Source: Thelonectria olida
Lineage: Eukaryota > Ascomycota > Sordariomycetes > Hypocreales > Nectriaceae
Direction of reading: 5' to 3'
Length of the DNA: 64,000 nucleotides
Assembly: GCA_020736575.1 (NCBI GenBank)
Contig: JAGPYM010000021.1
Coordinates: 496,001 to 560,000 of the forward strand
Program-made: the position numbers and the translations under genes
In this document: in pieces, positions 24,671 through 35,134 of the stretch
Position numbering within the stretch: the first letter of the stretch is position 1
Layout: each line of letters begins with the position of its first letter
The notes under the pieces: model-generated
What the model was told of the DNA's origin: nothing
Databases searched by the model: none
What the model saw: the letters and a program-made list of their open reading frames with translations, nothing else

Positions 24671-25977
24671 ATGACGATGGAAGGGGCTTTGATCGCAGTC
24701 TTTTTCCTAGTGCTGGCAGTCTCTGTTAGTACGTTGGTGCGTTTGTGAAGCCGGGGGCTTTGGAGTCCAACTTCGTCTTAATAACCTGAAAAATAGGCAT
24801 CGCGGTTGAGAAGCACAAAGCCGGCATATAATGTGACCCAACAACGCGGAAAGCAGTCGGAGAAGCCACCGCTCATCGAGCCACTCAGAGAATTCGACTG
24901 GAAGCAGGCCGAAGCTCGGAAATTGCGCATCTTCAAGCCCGTATACCACATTTCCATGGGTAATGATTGCGCCTCCGCCACCGCACAACCTGCTAACAGA
25001 GTCATCCTCAGGTATCCGGTCGGATACACCCTCAGAGCTAATTACTATTGACCAGGACTATGCTGACCGCATTTCGCTAAGGCAGCAGCTCATAGCTGAG
25101 CACCCAAATGCTGTCCATGGCTGCGTTCTTGGAGGCGAGGATGCGGTCCACGAGCTCTATTCCTATCTCCTAAACGACTACTTGCCTATCCGGTTTCCCA
25201 ACATTTTCACTCTTTCGGTTGATAAGACGGCATTTACGAATCATATTACCGGCAAAAAGCTTCCGATAACACCTCCATCTGACAGCCTGGCCGCCCTACG
25301 TGTTCTTGGCGAAACCGTCGAGGAGGAATTATTCCTCTTACTCGACACACCCGATGGCCATCGACTCTTTGCTGTCATGTGCTGCTTCCCATCGGACTTT
25401 GATCCGATGGAGAAACTTGGGAAAACATTGACCGATATTCACGGGCCTGTTCCGGCGTACGAGAAGATCGGGCCGAGCATGGAACGCTTCTTCAGAAAGC
25501 TAGAAGTGGGTAAGAGTGTGAAGCGAGCCAACGTATGTGTCGATTATAGTCTCTTATCATGACGCATGGTTAATACTGACGCGCTCTCGGTTATCTAGTG
25601 GGGGATACAGACTCATGCAGAGCTTTTCAGCTGTCAGGCAAATCCGCGTATACTTGCAGGTGACACTGCTGAGGGCCAGCAAATCGACATGGAGAGTGTA
25701 AGTTAACCCGATTCTCTCCCCTCTTTGACTTGCCTAATATATCTAGACATATCTACGATCCGAGCTTCAGACACTCACGCGGCTCCCCAAGACAAGAGCC
25801 ATTCTGTTCTCTTTCAAAACATACATGTATTCCATTCGGGAGATCAAAGGAGAAGGTCTAGGTTCACAGTTTGCAGATGCAATCGAAGGCCTCCAGAAAG
25901 GAAATGCTCCAGGGATGTGGACATATAAAGGAGCTAGTCGCTGGGGCAAGGATGTGTGTGAATATCTCCGATCTTGA
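24671..25977 (+). CDS. DUF3445 / heme-dependent oxidative N-demethylase-like protein, membrane-anchored
   Basis: A protein of 355 residues in five exons: 24671-24724, 24797-24959, 25012-25532, 25599-25697 and 25747-25977. Residues 4-18 are a hydrophobic segment (GALIAVFFLVLAVS), so the protein is probably anchored in a membrane with the rest on one side. The core matches DUF3445: KPVYHISMG, then IDQDYADRISLRQQLI, GEDAVHELYSYLLNDYLP, DTPDGHRLFAVMCCFPSDF, and YLRSELQTLTRLPKTRAILF. Bacterial relatives (HDOD) are heme enzymes that oxidatively remove methyl groups from dimethylamine. The activity is inferred from family; fungal members are poorly studied. Confidence 0.85.
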
Positions 25978-26026
25978 TACGATTTATATTACCTGCAGGG
26001 TTCATCTACAACCTCATAAATGCTCC

Positions 26027-27019
26027 TCAAAGCTTACTGGTCCATGAAGGCGCCCGCTTCTCGAAAAATGCACCGATGCCTTCCTTTGCATCAGCGCTTT
26101 TTGCGTGTAGAGCCATCGCCCGCCCTGCCCAGGCGGCCGCAGCCTCGTAACCATCGCCTTCAAATGCGGCAGATGTGTCTAATCCTCTCTCTTGGGAACC
26201 TCGAATACTCAACTGGGTCCAAAACGCCCACTTTCCGGTGGCTTGAGGCTGTGGTGCCATTTGTGTCAACTTTGCGATGACGGATTCGACACGGTGCTCA
26301 AACGCCGCGGCAGCGTGTTCCGGAGATGAGTTGGTATCGGAAACTGGGACCACATCAACCGCTCCCGGAATAGTCGCAGCTGTGACAGGCTCTGTGGTTG
26401 CTAGAAGACGGTAGGCCTGGCCAGGGGGCAATCTTCGCGACACAGCCGTCGACGGACTTGTGCATGGCAAGCCAATCTTTGCGCCCGGGAGGGAGAACTC
26501 GGTAGTTGCCAAAGCGATGGGAAAGTCAGTCGTCATGGCAAGTTGAAAGCCGGCAGCAGTGGCGAGGCCTTGGATCGGGCACACGACGAGAGCAGGGCTT
26601 CTCCGAATCAGCGTCATGACCTCGGCACAGAGCTCAAACAAAAGCTTGACATTGTCGTGACTCAATTGAGAAAGCTCTTTGAGGTCATGGCCGGAGGAAA
26701 AGACTGGTCCTTCGCTTCGCAATACGAGCACGTCCGGTAGTCCAGCGCGTTCTTTGCGCCATTCCCGCGCATCGACGAGCCAGCCATATTCGTTCCATTG
26801 GTCGCTCTTGGACCTCAGCGCGGCAACAGATTCCAAGTCATCGAGAATGTCTGGCCTGAAGGGTGGCAACAGGCGCAGCTGGCCAGACGAGGGGGATGTC
26901 AACGATGTCACGAGTTGGCTCTTGAGGTCCTGTAAGACGGCGAGACTCAATGCGTTCCTCCGTTGAGGGTTGGCGAGGCGGATGTAAGCAGCGCTTGGAG
27001 GGAGCTTTGGAAGGCGCAT
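26027..27019 (-). CDS. Enoyl-CoA hydratase/isomerase-family protein, ECHDC3-like
   Basis: A single-exon crotonase-fold protein of 330 residues. The oxyanion-hole strand is seen as GPVFSSGHDLKELSQL and the second helix region as QGLATAAGFQLAMTTDF, followed by LPGAKIGLPCTSP. This is the ECHDC3 pattern, in which the two glutamates of true hydratases are not present at the usual positions (Gln-Leu and Pro-Gly there). A loop of about 40 residues (around PPFRPDILDDLESVAALRSK) is inserted before the oxyanion strand. The N terminus could target mitochondria, but that is not clear. Enoyl-CoA hydratase activity should not be assumed. It is convergent with the DUF3445 gene, only 49 bases apart. Confidence 0.88.
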   Translation of the reverse strand: MRLPKLPPSAAYIRLANPQRRNALSLAVLQDLKSQLVTSLTSPSSGQLRLLPPFRPDILDDLESVAALRSKSDQWNEYGWLVDAREWRKERAGLPDVLVLRSEGPVFSSGHDLKELSQLSHDNVKLLFELCAEVMTLIRRSPALVVCPIQGLATAAGFQLAMTTDFPIALATTEFSLPGAKIGLPCTSPSTAVSRRLPPGQAYRLLATTEPVTAATIPGAVDVVPVSDTNSSPEHAAAAFEHRVESVIAKLTQMAPQPQATGKWAFWTQLSIRGSQERGLDTSAAFEGDGYEAAAAWAGRAMALHAKSADAKEGIGAFFEKRAPSWTSKL

Positions 27020-27469
27020 GGTGTGATGAGCCGATGAGGCGATGTTCCTGGAGGAAAGCAGATTCCAGGACCGGGATGGATGGTTGATGAATGATGAGTG
27101 ATTGAGTTATTACCCCGCATACGCCACGGAGTTGAACTGCTGGACGGTCCAACCGAGGTCTATCAATGCTTGGTTAACTACCCAGGCATTCTACCTATGT
27201 ACATGAAGAAAGAGATTAGATAGGATAAATACAAATTAGTAAATACGCGCAACACATAAACCTTGCTATTATTTCGGTCTCAACTAGATTGCTGCCCATT
27301 TCAATTAGTCCCCCGCCTGAACCATGCAGCTGACTTCTCATCCTACACCACCACCCAACAAGTTTAACAAGGCAAACTCTCCAACAGGATAATTAATACC
27401 TGACACCTTTCTGAGGTTGACCAAAGAAGCGACTGGCAATGCACGCGGTCGTTCAACCCAGGTCACTGA
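27020..27469. other. Intergenic region
   Basis: This is the upstream region of the crotonase gene and the 3' flank of the membrane protein. I see no feature. Confidence 0.4.
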
Positions 27470-28425
27470 TCAAACTCTCTCAGTCGTATTAAGAGGAATA
27501 TGCTGCTCTCCCCCGACTTGCGCGTAGGCTGGCCCGTCGCGATTATACGACGTTTCTGCGTGCGAAAAGGATGCGCGACGGTTGCCACCTCGTCGGGCTT
27601 TCCAAGGCCGATTTACCAGACCCCCTGATGGAAGTGCGTCCTTGTCCAACTTTTTGAGCATAAAGCCCAAGAGGAGATAGACGGCCACGACGATGAATTC
27701 CTCAATGACAGCCATGCCCACGTGAACTCCCACGCTTCCACCGACAATAGAAAAGGTTTTGTTGTGAAGAAATACGGCAAGAACCGAATATGCAAGTCGA
27801 ACGACGATGAAAGGCGCAGATACGCCCACAGCCACCGCAATGCGTTTCTCTTGGGACGGAACTGAGCTCAAGCTGCCGCATGAGATGGCGAGAATAAACA
27901 TCATTGCCACAAATGAGACAATAAAAAGGATGATGCCCACTTTGCTTGTCGTAGCCGGCTGGACTGTGCCAGTGGAAGACGCATTTCCGCTTGTGCCCCC
28001 AACGATGCTAAGAATCAGGGCCAAGATGATGAGCAGTTGAAGAAGTCGGAAGTGTTTGATGGTGAATGTTGGTGTGTTTCGCGCATTGATCCAATCAAGC
28101 CTGGATTCACGTTAGGGATATCCCTAGTAGAGTGAAAGGCAACTTACAGTCGAGAAAGCATTCCCAGTGTCGCCAGCAGCAGAGGAGAAAGGCCGATGGA
28201 ATCAATAATGAGAGTCGCTCTAATTAGGCCTTCCGAAGGCTTGTTTTCAGAGATGAGCTGGCAGATGGCACCAACGATGCGAATCTGACAGAGGATGAGG
28301 GTGTAGAGCCAACCCGAGGAACGTCGAAAGCCATGGCGAATGCACACGATAAAGGATACCACAATCGCCGGAACGTAGACAATCAACTCTCCGATGGAGA
28401 CGCCGCCACGAGAGTCGATACCCAT
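27470..28425 (-). CDS. Multi-pass membrane protein, DUF7702-type (paralogue A)
   Basis: A predicted seven-helix membrane protein of 302 residues, with exons 28425-28148 and 28100-27470. The first helices contain GELIVYVPAIVVSFIVCIRH, GFRRSSGWLYTLILCQIRIV and SIGLSPLLLATLGMLSRLLDWI, the hallmark of this fungal family. Later helices include FIVVRLAYSVLAVF and VIEEFIVVAVYLLLGF. The tail is hydrophilic and basic. Function is unknown. It is divergent from a clear paralogue at 29216-30234, with the single intron at the equivalent place (right after LATLGxLSR). The family name is from memory. Confidence 0.88.
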
Positions 28426-29215
28426 GATGAAAGATGCAAAGACTTTTGGATAGTGAAGAAACAAAGCCGAGGTGTGAACTAGTTGTCGAGACTGGAGAGA
28501 TGTAGGAAAGCTGCGTGAGTGTGGATTTAAAGCCAACAGCATATTCGCCAAGAAAGCTGCGTATATTTATACTGAGAAAGGATTCATCACGTCGCAACTC
28601 ACCCCATTAGCCTCTATTCTCAAAGAAGCATCCTTCTCGACTTTGCGTATGCTCAGGCACTTCGACTCGGCCGCAGAGGGTCAGACTAACGACGAGTCCG
28701 AGGACCCTCACCTTTACTTGGGGAAATTGCAGATCCCCAATAGCGAGCCCTGCGACTTGCAGCACGCCAAACTTCTTTCGGGGAGCATTTCGACGCTACT
28801 TGGCTGCGAGCCGTGATACGTAGGGCTGATCCATGTCAGGAAGCACGTTCCAGCAAGCAGCCACAGGTTTCAGCATCTTGTTCAATTGCCGAACTGTGTT
28901 GTGTCGAGGCGGCACAGCAGTGGAATACCTACTCAGCCCTGTTGCACGTCGACTCTTTTTGGCGGGCTGGATAACAAACACATATCGTGCCGACTTTCCG
29001 AGAAAGCGGACAAGACCGAAAACACCAGCAGATCGGATTCGGAAGGCGTTTCGACGGTGACGACGCAGTCGTTCGTACATTTAGTATAAAGATTGATTTC
29101 AGGCAGTATCGAACCCATTAATGATAATTGAAAATCACAATTCCATTCCCTCAACCACATCACCAGTTGCAAATTCCAATCACCCCCATTTTCTCCATCC
29201 TACCCAGCCTTCACT
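28426..29215. promoter_or_regulatory. Region between the divergent DUF7702-type genes
   Basis: This 790-base region separates two paralogues transcribed away from each other. I see no gene or strong motif; it must hold both promoters. Confidence 0.4.
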
Positions 29216-30234
29216 ATGAGCCACGTTACTGTCAACGATGGTCTAGCGATATGGCAGCTCGCCTACTACGCAATTGCTCTTATACTAAGCGTGTGGGTTT
29301 CCGCCCGGCATGGCTTTCTCAAAAGTTCTGGCTGGATATTCTTGGCCATCTTTAGTGCCATTAGGATTATCAGCAGTTCCTCCCAAATCGCAACCATCAC
29401 CAACAAATCGGAGACGGCGGTGACGATTTCGGCCATTACCAGTCTCCTGGGTCTTTCGCCGTTATTATTGGCGACATTGGGGATCTTATCCCGAGTGTAA
29501 GTACTCCGAAACCCTTGGTGCATGCGAAGTGTTTAGCTTCAGTGGCTAACACTGCTTTCTATCTGATTAGGTATTACTCGATACTCAAGTCGCCGTGGAA
29601 CATAATTTTTTCCTTGGCCATTGTCAGAATTGTGCAAACGCCGGCCGCAATCGCGCTGATCCTGTGCATTATTGGAGCGACGTCGGCCACCGACCCCTCC
29701 GAGATTGATGATCAGGGCACCGTCAAAGCTGGAACTATTCTTTACCTGATAGTATTCGTGCTCATTTCACTGCTGGTTATTGGAGCTATGATCGGACTCC
29801 GTACTACTGAACGAGGAGAAGGTAGATTGCTGGGTGCGGTTGCAATGTCGCTTCCATTCCTGCTGATACGGATCATCTACTCTCTAGTGGCCATTTTTGG
29901 AAATGATAAGAGTTTTTCTACGGCAAATGGCTCAACAAAGGCAGCTTTAATCAATCTGTTCATGGTCCGAATTGAGGAGATGGTCGTGGTCGGGATATAT
30001 CTCTGGGGAGGCCTCCGGCAACAGCCTGTGCCTCGCAACGACGATGGAACAGAGCGATCCAAGGTGGAGAGGATGCGATACCGCACAGAGAGGGGAGATT
30101 TCGGATTCGGGAAGCTGGGGATTGCGTCACTAGCAGCTCACAGCATTTTCGAAATGTTGTCGCCAACTGAGACGGCGGACGATCAGAGGGAGCAGAGGCG
30201 CGGCCGCCCCACAAGGCAGAGGAGGCAGGGATAG
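29216..30234 (+). CDS. Multi-pass membrane protein, DUF7702-type (paralogue B)
   Basis: A membrane protein of 314 residues, with exons 29216-29496 and 29571-30234. It matches paralogue A in order and spacing: WQLAYYAIALILSVWVSARH, GFLKSSGWIFLAIFSAIRII, LLGLSPLLLATLGILSRV, FLLIRIIYSLVAIFG and IEEMVVVGIYLWGGL. The intron sits after the same LATLGxLSR motif, so the two genes descend from one duplication. The C-terminal tail is hydrophilic and ends in Arg/Gln-rich repeats (RRGRPTRQRRQG). Function is unknown. Confidence 0.88.
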
Positions 30235-30628
30235 GGGGAGCTGGATGGCGAATCATATGGAGGATTAAACGTGACTGTAAACGGTTATCCAACGACTATC
30301 CCCTTTACAGGGAGTCATTTCGACGCTAATGCGTGGCTCGGAAGTCGGCACTTGGTGGCCAACTCGTCAATGCTCCGCCTGTCAGACGCAACCTGGAATG
30401 CTCACCTACCTACCGACCTTTTGTCACCTCACCACTCGGCCATCCCGATAGCTTCAATGCGTACAGTCGAGAAGAATTCAGCCTTGGCCCATCTTGCAAC
30501 CATCTCCGTGAGGCCTTACCAATGCTTTCACAGTGACTGATCGAAAAGTTAAAAGGTGTACGAATAGCTCTCATGCCTACCGGGTTCAATCGCCAAGCAA
30601 CTCCAAGTCCAACTCCTCAGCAATCAAC
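30235..30628. other. Intergenic region
   Basis: This is the promoter of the Zn2Cys6 gene at 30629. A short match to a tRNA B box near 30585 is not part of a tRNA. Confidence 0.4.
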
Positions 30629-32250
30629 ATGGTGTTTAGTGGCCGGCCATCAACTGCCTGCGAGCCCTGTCGAAAATGGAGGTTGAGGGTAAGGATGCCA
30701 TCAGAGGCAAACAGTCATGCCTCGGACCAACCAGACTGTTTTATCTTGAGATCTGCAGCTAACATCTGCGCCCCTCGGGCCTCCAGTGCGATAGGGCTGT
30801 CCCAACGTGCACCCAATGCATCCGCAAGAAGCTCGTCTGCTCGGGCTACAGGGATCCAGGACAGTTACGGTTAAGGAACGAGACAGAGCGTGTCACTCTA
30901 AAGCACCAGCCTGCCAAGAAGAAAGCTATCCCGATTCGTAGAGGTCCGAAGCCCCATGCGTCTGCTTCTAACGCATCCAGTCTATCCGAGAACTCGGAGG
31001 TTTTTGGCGCAGAAGACGCGACCTGTGCCTCTGTGGTTCCATACACGCCAAGCCAACCCGAGGAATATGTGGCGTTGTCTTACTTTATGAACGCCTATAT
31101 TGCTTCCTCTGCATTCGAGAAATACCTGCCCGAAATGTCCACCAGCTCTTCCGCCAAAGGCGCTTTATCAATGGCTATCCATGCTGCAGCCTTTGCCGCA
31201 CTTGCAGTACGAAACAAGAACGCCAACTATATGAAGACGGCGAGAGCCAGCTATACCCAGGCTCTCGTTCAAACAAATACCCGCTTAGCCTCTCCGAAGG
31301 ATGCCATCCTCGACCACACCCTTGCCGCCGTGCTTGTTCTAGGCTTGTTCGAGGCCATCTCCTTCTCAGACCAGCAATCTCCCGAAAGCTGGACAACGCA
31401 TACGAACGGTGCCGTCCAACTGCTCCGACTGCGAGGATCACGGCAGTTCCAGTCCAGCGTAGCCAGCCAAATGTTCTTGCAAACCATGATCAATATTCGG
31501 ACGAGTTGCATCCAGCGAGCAGTGCCTGTGCCGGAAGAGTGTGTCAAGTTGGACGAGGAAACGGCTCCTTTTCTCAAAATCAAAGACCCTGCCCTTCGCA
31601 TCGGCCCCATCATTGACCGGGCAGCAGTCCTGAGAGAGCGAGCTTTGAAGACTCCAGGGCCGGGACTCATTTTCGAGGCCATGAGCCTGGACCGGGAAAC
31701 CATCGAGCTCTCCGAGAGCTTAGGGCCCACGTTCCGCATTACCACGCGCCCTAAGCAAGAGACACCGCCTTGGGCATACCTGGGCATTGCTCATCGATAT
31801 CCCAGCCATCGAGCCACCAAGTTTTGGAACGCTCTTCGCATGATTCGCCTCTTCCTTAATGAGTTGGCTGGCAATTGGGCCGAGAGAGCCATGGATCGCG
31901 GATATGACTTTTGGATCAAATGTGAAGAGGTGTCTCATCTTCCATTCGACCTAGACTATCTCCAGGGACTCCAAACAAGAGCCAACAACAATATAGCCGA
32001 GTTGGCCATCGGAGTATTGGGCAGTGTCCCCGACTTTATCGAAGAAGGAGGTCTCGGAACCAACTTCAGCCTCTCAGCTCGGACTCTGATATGGCCGTTG
32101 ACGGTCCTATACAAATGCGACCGTTGCGAAGACTTGGCAAAGAAATATGCTGTGAAGTTCTTGTATGAGTTGGGCAAGGACCTCAATCTGGCACAGGCCA
32201 TCGATGCGGCGAGCAAGGCTGGCGCGTGGAGGGTTCAGGAAGATTGGTAA
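30629..32250 (+). CDS. Zn2Cys6 fungal-specific transcription factor
   Basis: A nuclear regulator of 507 residues, with exons 30629-30688 and 30787-32250. The zinc cluster (Cys11, 14, 21, 28, 31, 38) is split by the intron exactly after Arg20, before Cys21. A basic linker (KHQPAKKKAIPIRRGPKPHA) follows. The rest resembles the fungal-specific domain of short cluster regulators, with ALSYFMNAYIASSAFEKYLP and LGLFEAISFSDQQSPESW. The 3' end is uncertain: GGTAAGTG after the Trp codon at 32247 could be a donor, and either of two downstream acceptors would extend the protein. Neighbours are the membrane protein at 29216 and the ASCH gene at 33002. Confidence 0.88.
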
Positions 32251-33001
32251 GTGAACCACGCATTGAGATTTTAGCGACTCTGACATTCTTTCCAAGGTCA
32301 CATCTGAATTTCTAACGTTCCATGTTTTACAGGTTATCAGAAGTTCTGACATTCTTCCCAAGGTTACACCTATATCACTTGCAATAACTACGATAAAGAC
32401 AAGCATTAAGCTTTCCATCTTTCAATGGAAGGCTAGAAAAGCTTGATTTCTGGTCACTGTTGAAGCATTGGGTCGTAAAAAGGCTAAAATCGTGGAAGAA
32501 TCTCTGTTTTCTTGCCTTTGTATATGCCAGCAACTCGGCCTTGGGAGCGGGCAGCTTATTTATAACTTAATAGAAGACGAGCATGACTTAGAAGAATGAA
32601 CATACACGACCGAGTGTCTGGTGATACGTAATGCGAAGTAAGATAGCTTGTCCATAATTTCATTCCAAAGCTCCTACAGTGTCTTAAATCTTAGGTCTCT
32701 ATACATAGGCCCTTCGTATCTGTATCTTGATCACGATAATAATATTTATATATTACTTACGTTTTTTAGCTATCTGTTATAAAAACCAAGGCCGCTAGGT
32801 ATATATTTAAAAATCATATCTTTAAGTCTTAAATTAACCTGTAATTTTTTATATTAAATTTTATTTACATATTTAACCTATTTCTTTATAATTTTTATCT
32901 AACTAACCAAACTAGAACCTACCCGCGTTTATGAAGCATCAACAAACCGCACAACCTTACGCCTTCCAATTTTTACTCCTGTCCATTCCACATCACACAT
33001 T
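32251..33001. other. Intergenic region with AT-rich relic
   Basis: About 32,720-32,920 is strongly AT-rich (ttaaattaacc, tatattaaattttattta), unlike its neighbours, and looks like a short RIP-degraded repeat remnant. The last 80 bases are the promoter of the ASCH gene. Confidence 0.45.
32273..32380. repeat. Imperfect tandem duplication of ~25-30 bp at the 3' end of the regulator
   Basis: The sequences ctctgacattctttccaagg (about 32278) and ttctgacattcttcccaagg (about 32344) repeat 66 bases apart with similar flanks. They lie in the possible 3' intron/exon of the regulator. Confidence 0.6.
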
Positions 33002-33595
33002 ATGACACGCGTCAAGAAGCCCGGCGTCAAGGCCACAAAGCCATCGCATCACGCCCGGCGCACCAAGCAGACCTCAATTCTAGCCTCCATGGGGCTCCCT
33101 GAGAAAACGCCGGCCTCGGACCCAGCCTCAACCTCTTCCAAGACCTCTAAAGCCCCTCAGCGCACCGACATGATCCTCGCCATGAATGATCCATACATGC
33201 AGCAAATCATCGACGGAACCAAGACGTACGAGTTCCGCAAATACACCATGGCCGGCATCGAGCGGATCTGGTTCTATCGCACCGCGCCGCATTCCGCCAT
33301 CACACACATTTGTCCCGTTAACGAGGCTGCCACCAGACGCCCCGGTGACGCGCCGCTACCTGAAGCAGGCCTGGGAAACAAAGACTACAATGAGCACCAC
33401 CCGGACTACGACGGTTACGACTACGCGTATCGCATCAACGGCGTGTACAAAATTGATGCGAAGGGAGGAAAGGGCATCACATGGGCCATGATGAGAGACG
33501 AGCACGACATGAAGATTGCGCCACGTGGCAGAGTCACTGTGCCTCAGTCAATGCTGGATCAGTACAAGCTAGAGGAGCAACCAAAAATCCTGTAA
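33002..33595 (+). CDS. ASCH/PUA-like domain protein
   Basis: A single-exon protein of 197 residues. Residues 1-55 are Lys/Ser/Thr-rich and probably disordered, with a basic KKPGVKATKPSHHARRTKQT stretch that could be a nuclear signal. The globular part starts ILAMNDPYMQQIIDGTKTYE, followed by FRKYTMAGIERIWFYRTAP, the ASCH signature (I.xG.KT.E.R) of a PUA-like RNA-binding fold. It continues with YAYRINGVYKIDAKGGKGIT. Such proteins are thought to bind RNA or modified nucleotides; some ASCH proteins hydrolyse N4-acetylcytidine, but the catalytic set is not evident here. The role is inferred only. Confidence 0.75.
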   Translation: MTRVKKPGVKATKPSHHARRTKQTSILASMGLPEKTPASDPASTSSKTSKAPQRTDMILAMNDPYMQQIIDGTKTYEFRKYTMAGIERIWFYRTAPHSAITHICPVNEAATRRPGDAPLPEAGLGNKDYNEHHPDYDGYDYAYRINGVYKIDAKGGKGITWAMMRDEHDMKIAPRGRVTVPQSMLDQYKLEEQPKIL

Positions 33596-34086
33596 TGGCG
33601 AACACTGGAAGTCTTGTAGAGTGGCCGGGAGTAGTGTAGCATTGCCTTAATCGAGGTAGGTACCTCTGCGGCCTTGGATGCGCAGCCAGTCATGGTGCCC
33701 CATTCCTTGATTCCTCATGTTTTGGAGGCGATTCTTACCTTCGCTTACACTGTGCCGTTGACTCAGCGTTTAAGCCACTGGCAGCTTGAAGCTTATGCTG
33801 GATCATTTGCTTAATTCGCTGTCTAACTAGACCATTGACCCGATTTGCACATAACTTTCGCCTTAGTGAGATTCGTCGGGCAGCTCGGCATATGCGCCGG
33901 CGAATACTCCAAAGATTTCGAACGATGTCTCCATTCTGTTAGCATCTTGTCACATACCCAGGTGGGCATATAAGAACTGAACCATCCTTCCAAGGCCTAA
34001 TTCTCATCTTTTCACTTTATACTTTACCCACAAAATCGTCAACCTAATCCCTCCATCTCGCAAAGACACGTCAGAAGACAGTCACC
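33596..34086. other. Intergenic region with the alpha/beta hydrolase promoter
   Basis: A TATAAG box (ggcatataag, about 33965-33974) lies about 115 bases upstream of the hydrolase ATG. I see nothing else. Confidence 0.4.
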
Positions 34087-34980
34087 ATGAGCGCATCACC
34101 GCTCTCACAGGGCGACCACTTTTTCGAGGCAGATGGAGTTCGCTTCCACTACCTCGTCCGCGGTTCCGGGCCCCTCATGATCATTCAATCATTGGGCTGG
34201 GGAATGCCCGGCGGCTATCTCTGGAACGGCACGGGTCCTCACCTCGAGAAGAAGAACACAGTCTTGTACTTTGAGCCCCGCGGCAACGGCGCCTCGAGCA
34301 AGCCGGCCGATCCATCCACCATGTCAGCAAAGACGATGGCTGAGGATCTTGAGCACTTGCGCATACATCTCGGCCTCGATGCTCTTCCGGTTCTGATGGG
34401 CGGTTCTCATGCGGGGGCCATCAGCCTGCGCTACGCAGAGCGTTATCCTTCACGTGTGGCGAAGCTCGTCCTGTTCGCATCGCAAGTCATGGACAGTCCT
34501 AAGAACAATAACACGATGAATTGGGTCACGAAGCGCAAGGACGACCCTGCCTATACACCCGCCATTGCAACGCTGGTCGAGCTTAAGGCATCTGGCGGGC
34601 CTAAAACGGACGAGGAGTTTCAAGCCTCCCTGGACGTGCTCATTCCTTGGTATTTCTCTGATACAACCAAGGCAGACATCTTGAGGCGTGATGTTGCCGG
34701 AGGCCCAACTCTCCCAGCTGCGTACGGATTCGTAACGAATCTGAACGACGCCAAGGACGAGAACAAGCTTCCGCATGTTGCTGAAGCCGGGAGCGTCACG
34801 GCCAAGACACTCATTCTGTGGGGAGCCGAGGACGCCATGTGCAGCTTGGAAGCGGCAAACGCACTGGCCGAGGGCATCCCAGACTCGAAGCTCGTCATTA
34901 TTCCAGGTGTAGGACACTTTGCGTACATTGAGGATCCTGATGCGTTTTGGGGAGAGCTCGATCCGTTCCTGGAATCTTGA
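34087..34980 (+). CDS. Alpha/beta hydrolase-fold protein
   Basis: A single-exon soluble hydrolase of 297 residues. The nucleophile elbow GGSHAG places Ser107. Asp249 (LWGAEDA) and His277 (GVGHFAY) complete the triad, in the usual order. The oxyanion region is QSLGWGMPGG, and FEPRGNGASSKP corresponds to the conserved D.RG.G.S strand turn with Glu in place of Asp. The cap domain is about residues 135-215. The overall pattern resembles the proline-iminopeptidase/epoxide-hydrolase side of the family; the substrate is unknown. No signal peptide is seen. Confidence 0.9.
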   Translation: MSASPLSQGDHFFEADGVRFHYLVRGSGPLMIIQSLGWGMPGGYLWNGTGPHLEKKNTVLYFEPRGNGASSKPADPSTMSAKTMAEDLEHLRIHLGLDALPVLMGGSHAGAISLRYAERYPSRVAKLVLFASQVMDSPKNNNTMNWVTKRKDDPAYTPAIATLVELKASGGPKTDEEFQASLDVLIPWYFSDTTKADILRRDVAGGPTLPAAYGFVTNLNDAKDENKLPHVAEAGSVTAKTLILWGAEDAMCSLEAANALAEGIPDSKLVIIPGVGHFAYIEDPDAFWGELDPFLES

Positions 34981-35134
34981 TGTGTTTAATAGATGAAGCA
35001 CGGTGACTTCATTTATCATAAACTGGCCATGTCTAGCTTCTACTAGGATGATTAGTTCTAATTATTCTTATACTCATATCTTGTGTAATCTCAGTTGATC
35101 TCTGACATGATCATATCCACCATCATATTGTGTA

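Noticed and set aside
30575..30600. A tRNA B-box-like ggttcaatcgcc
   Set aside because: No A box, no acceptor stem and no cloverleaf can be drawn around it.
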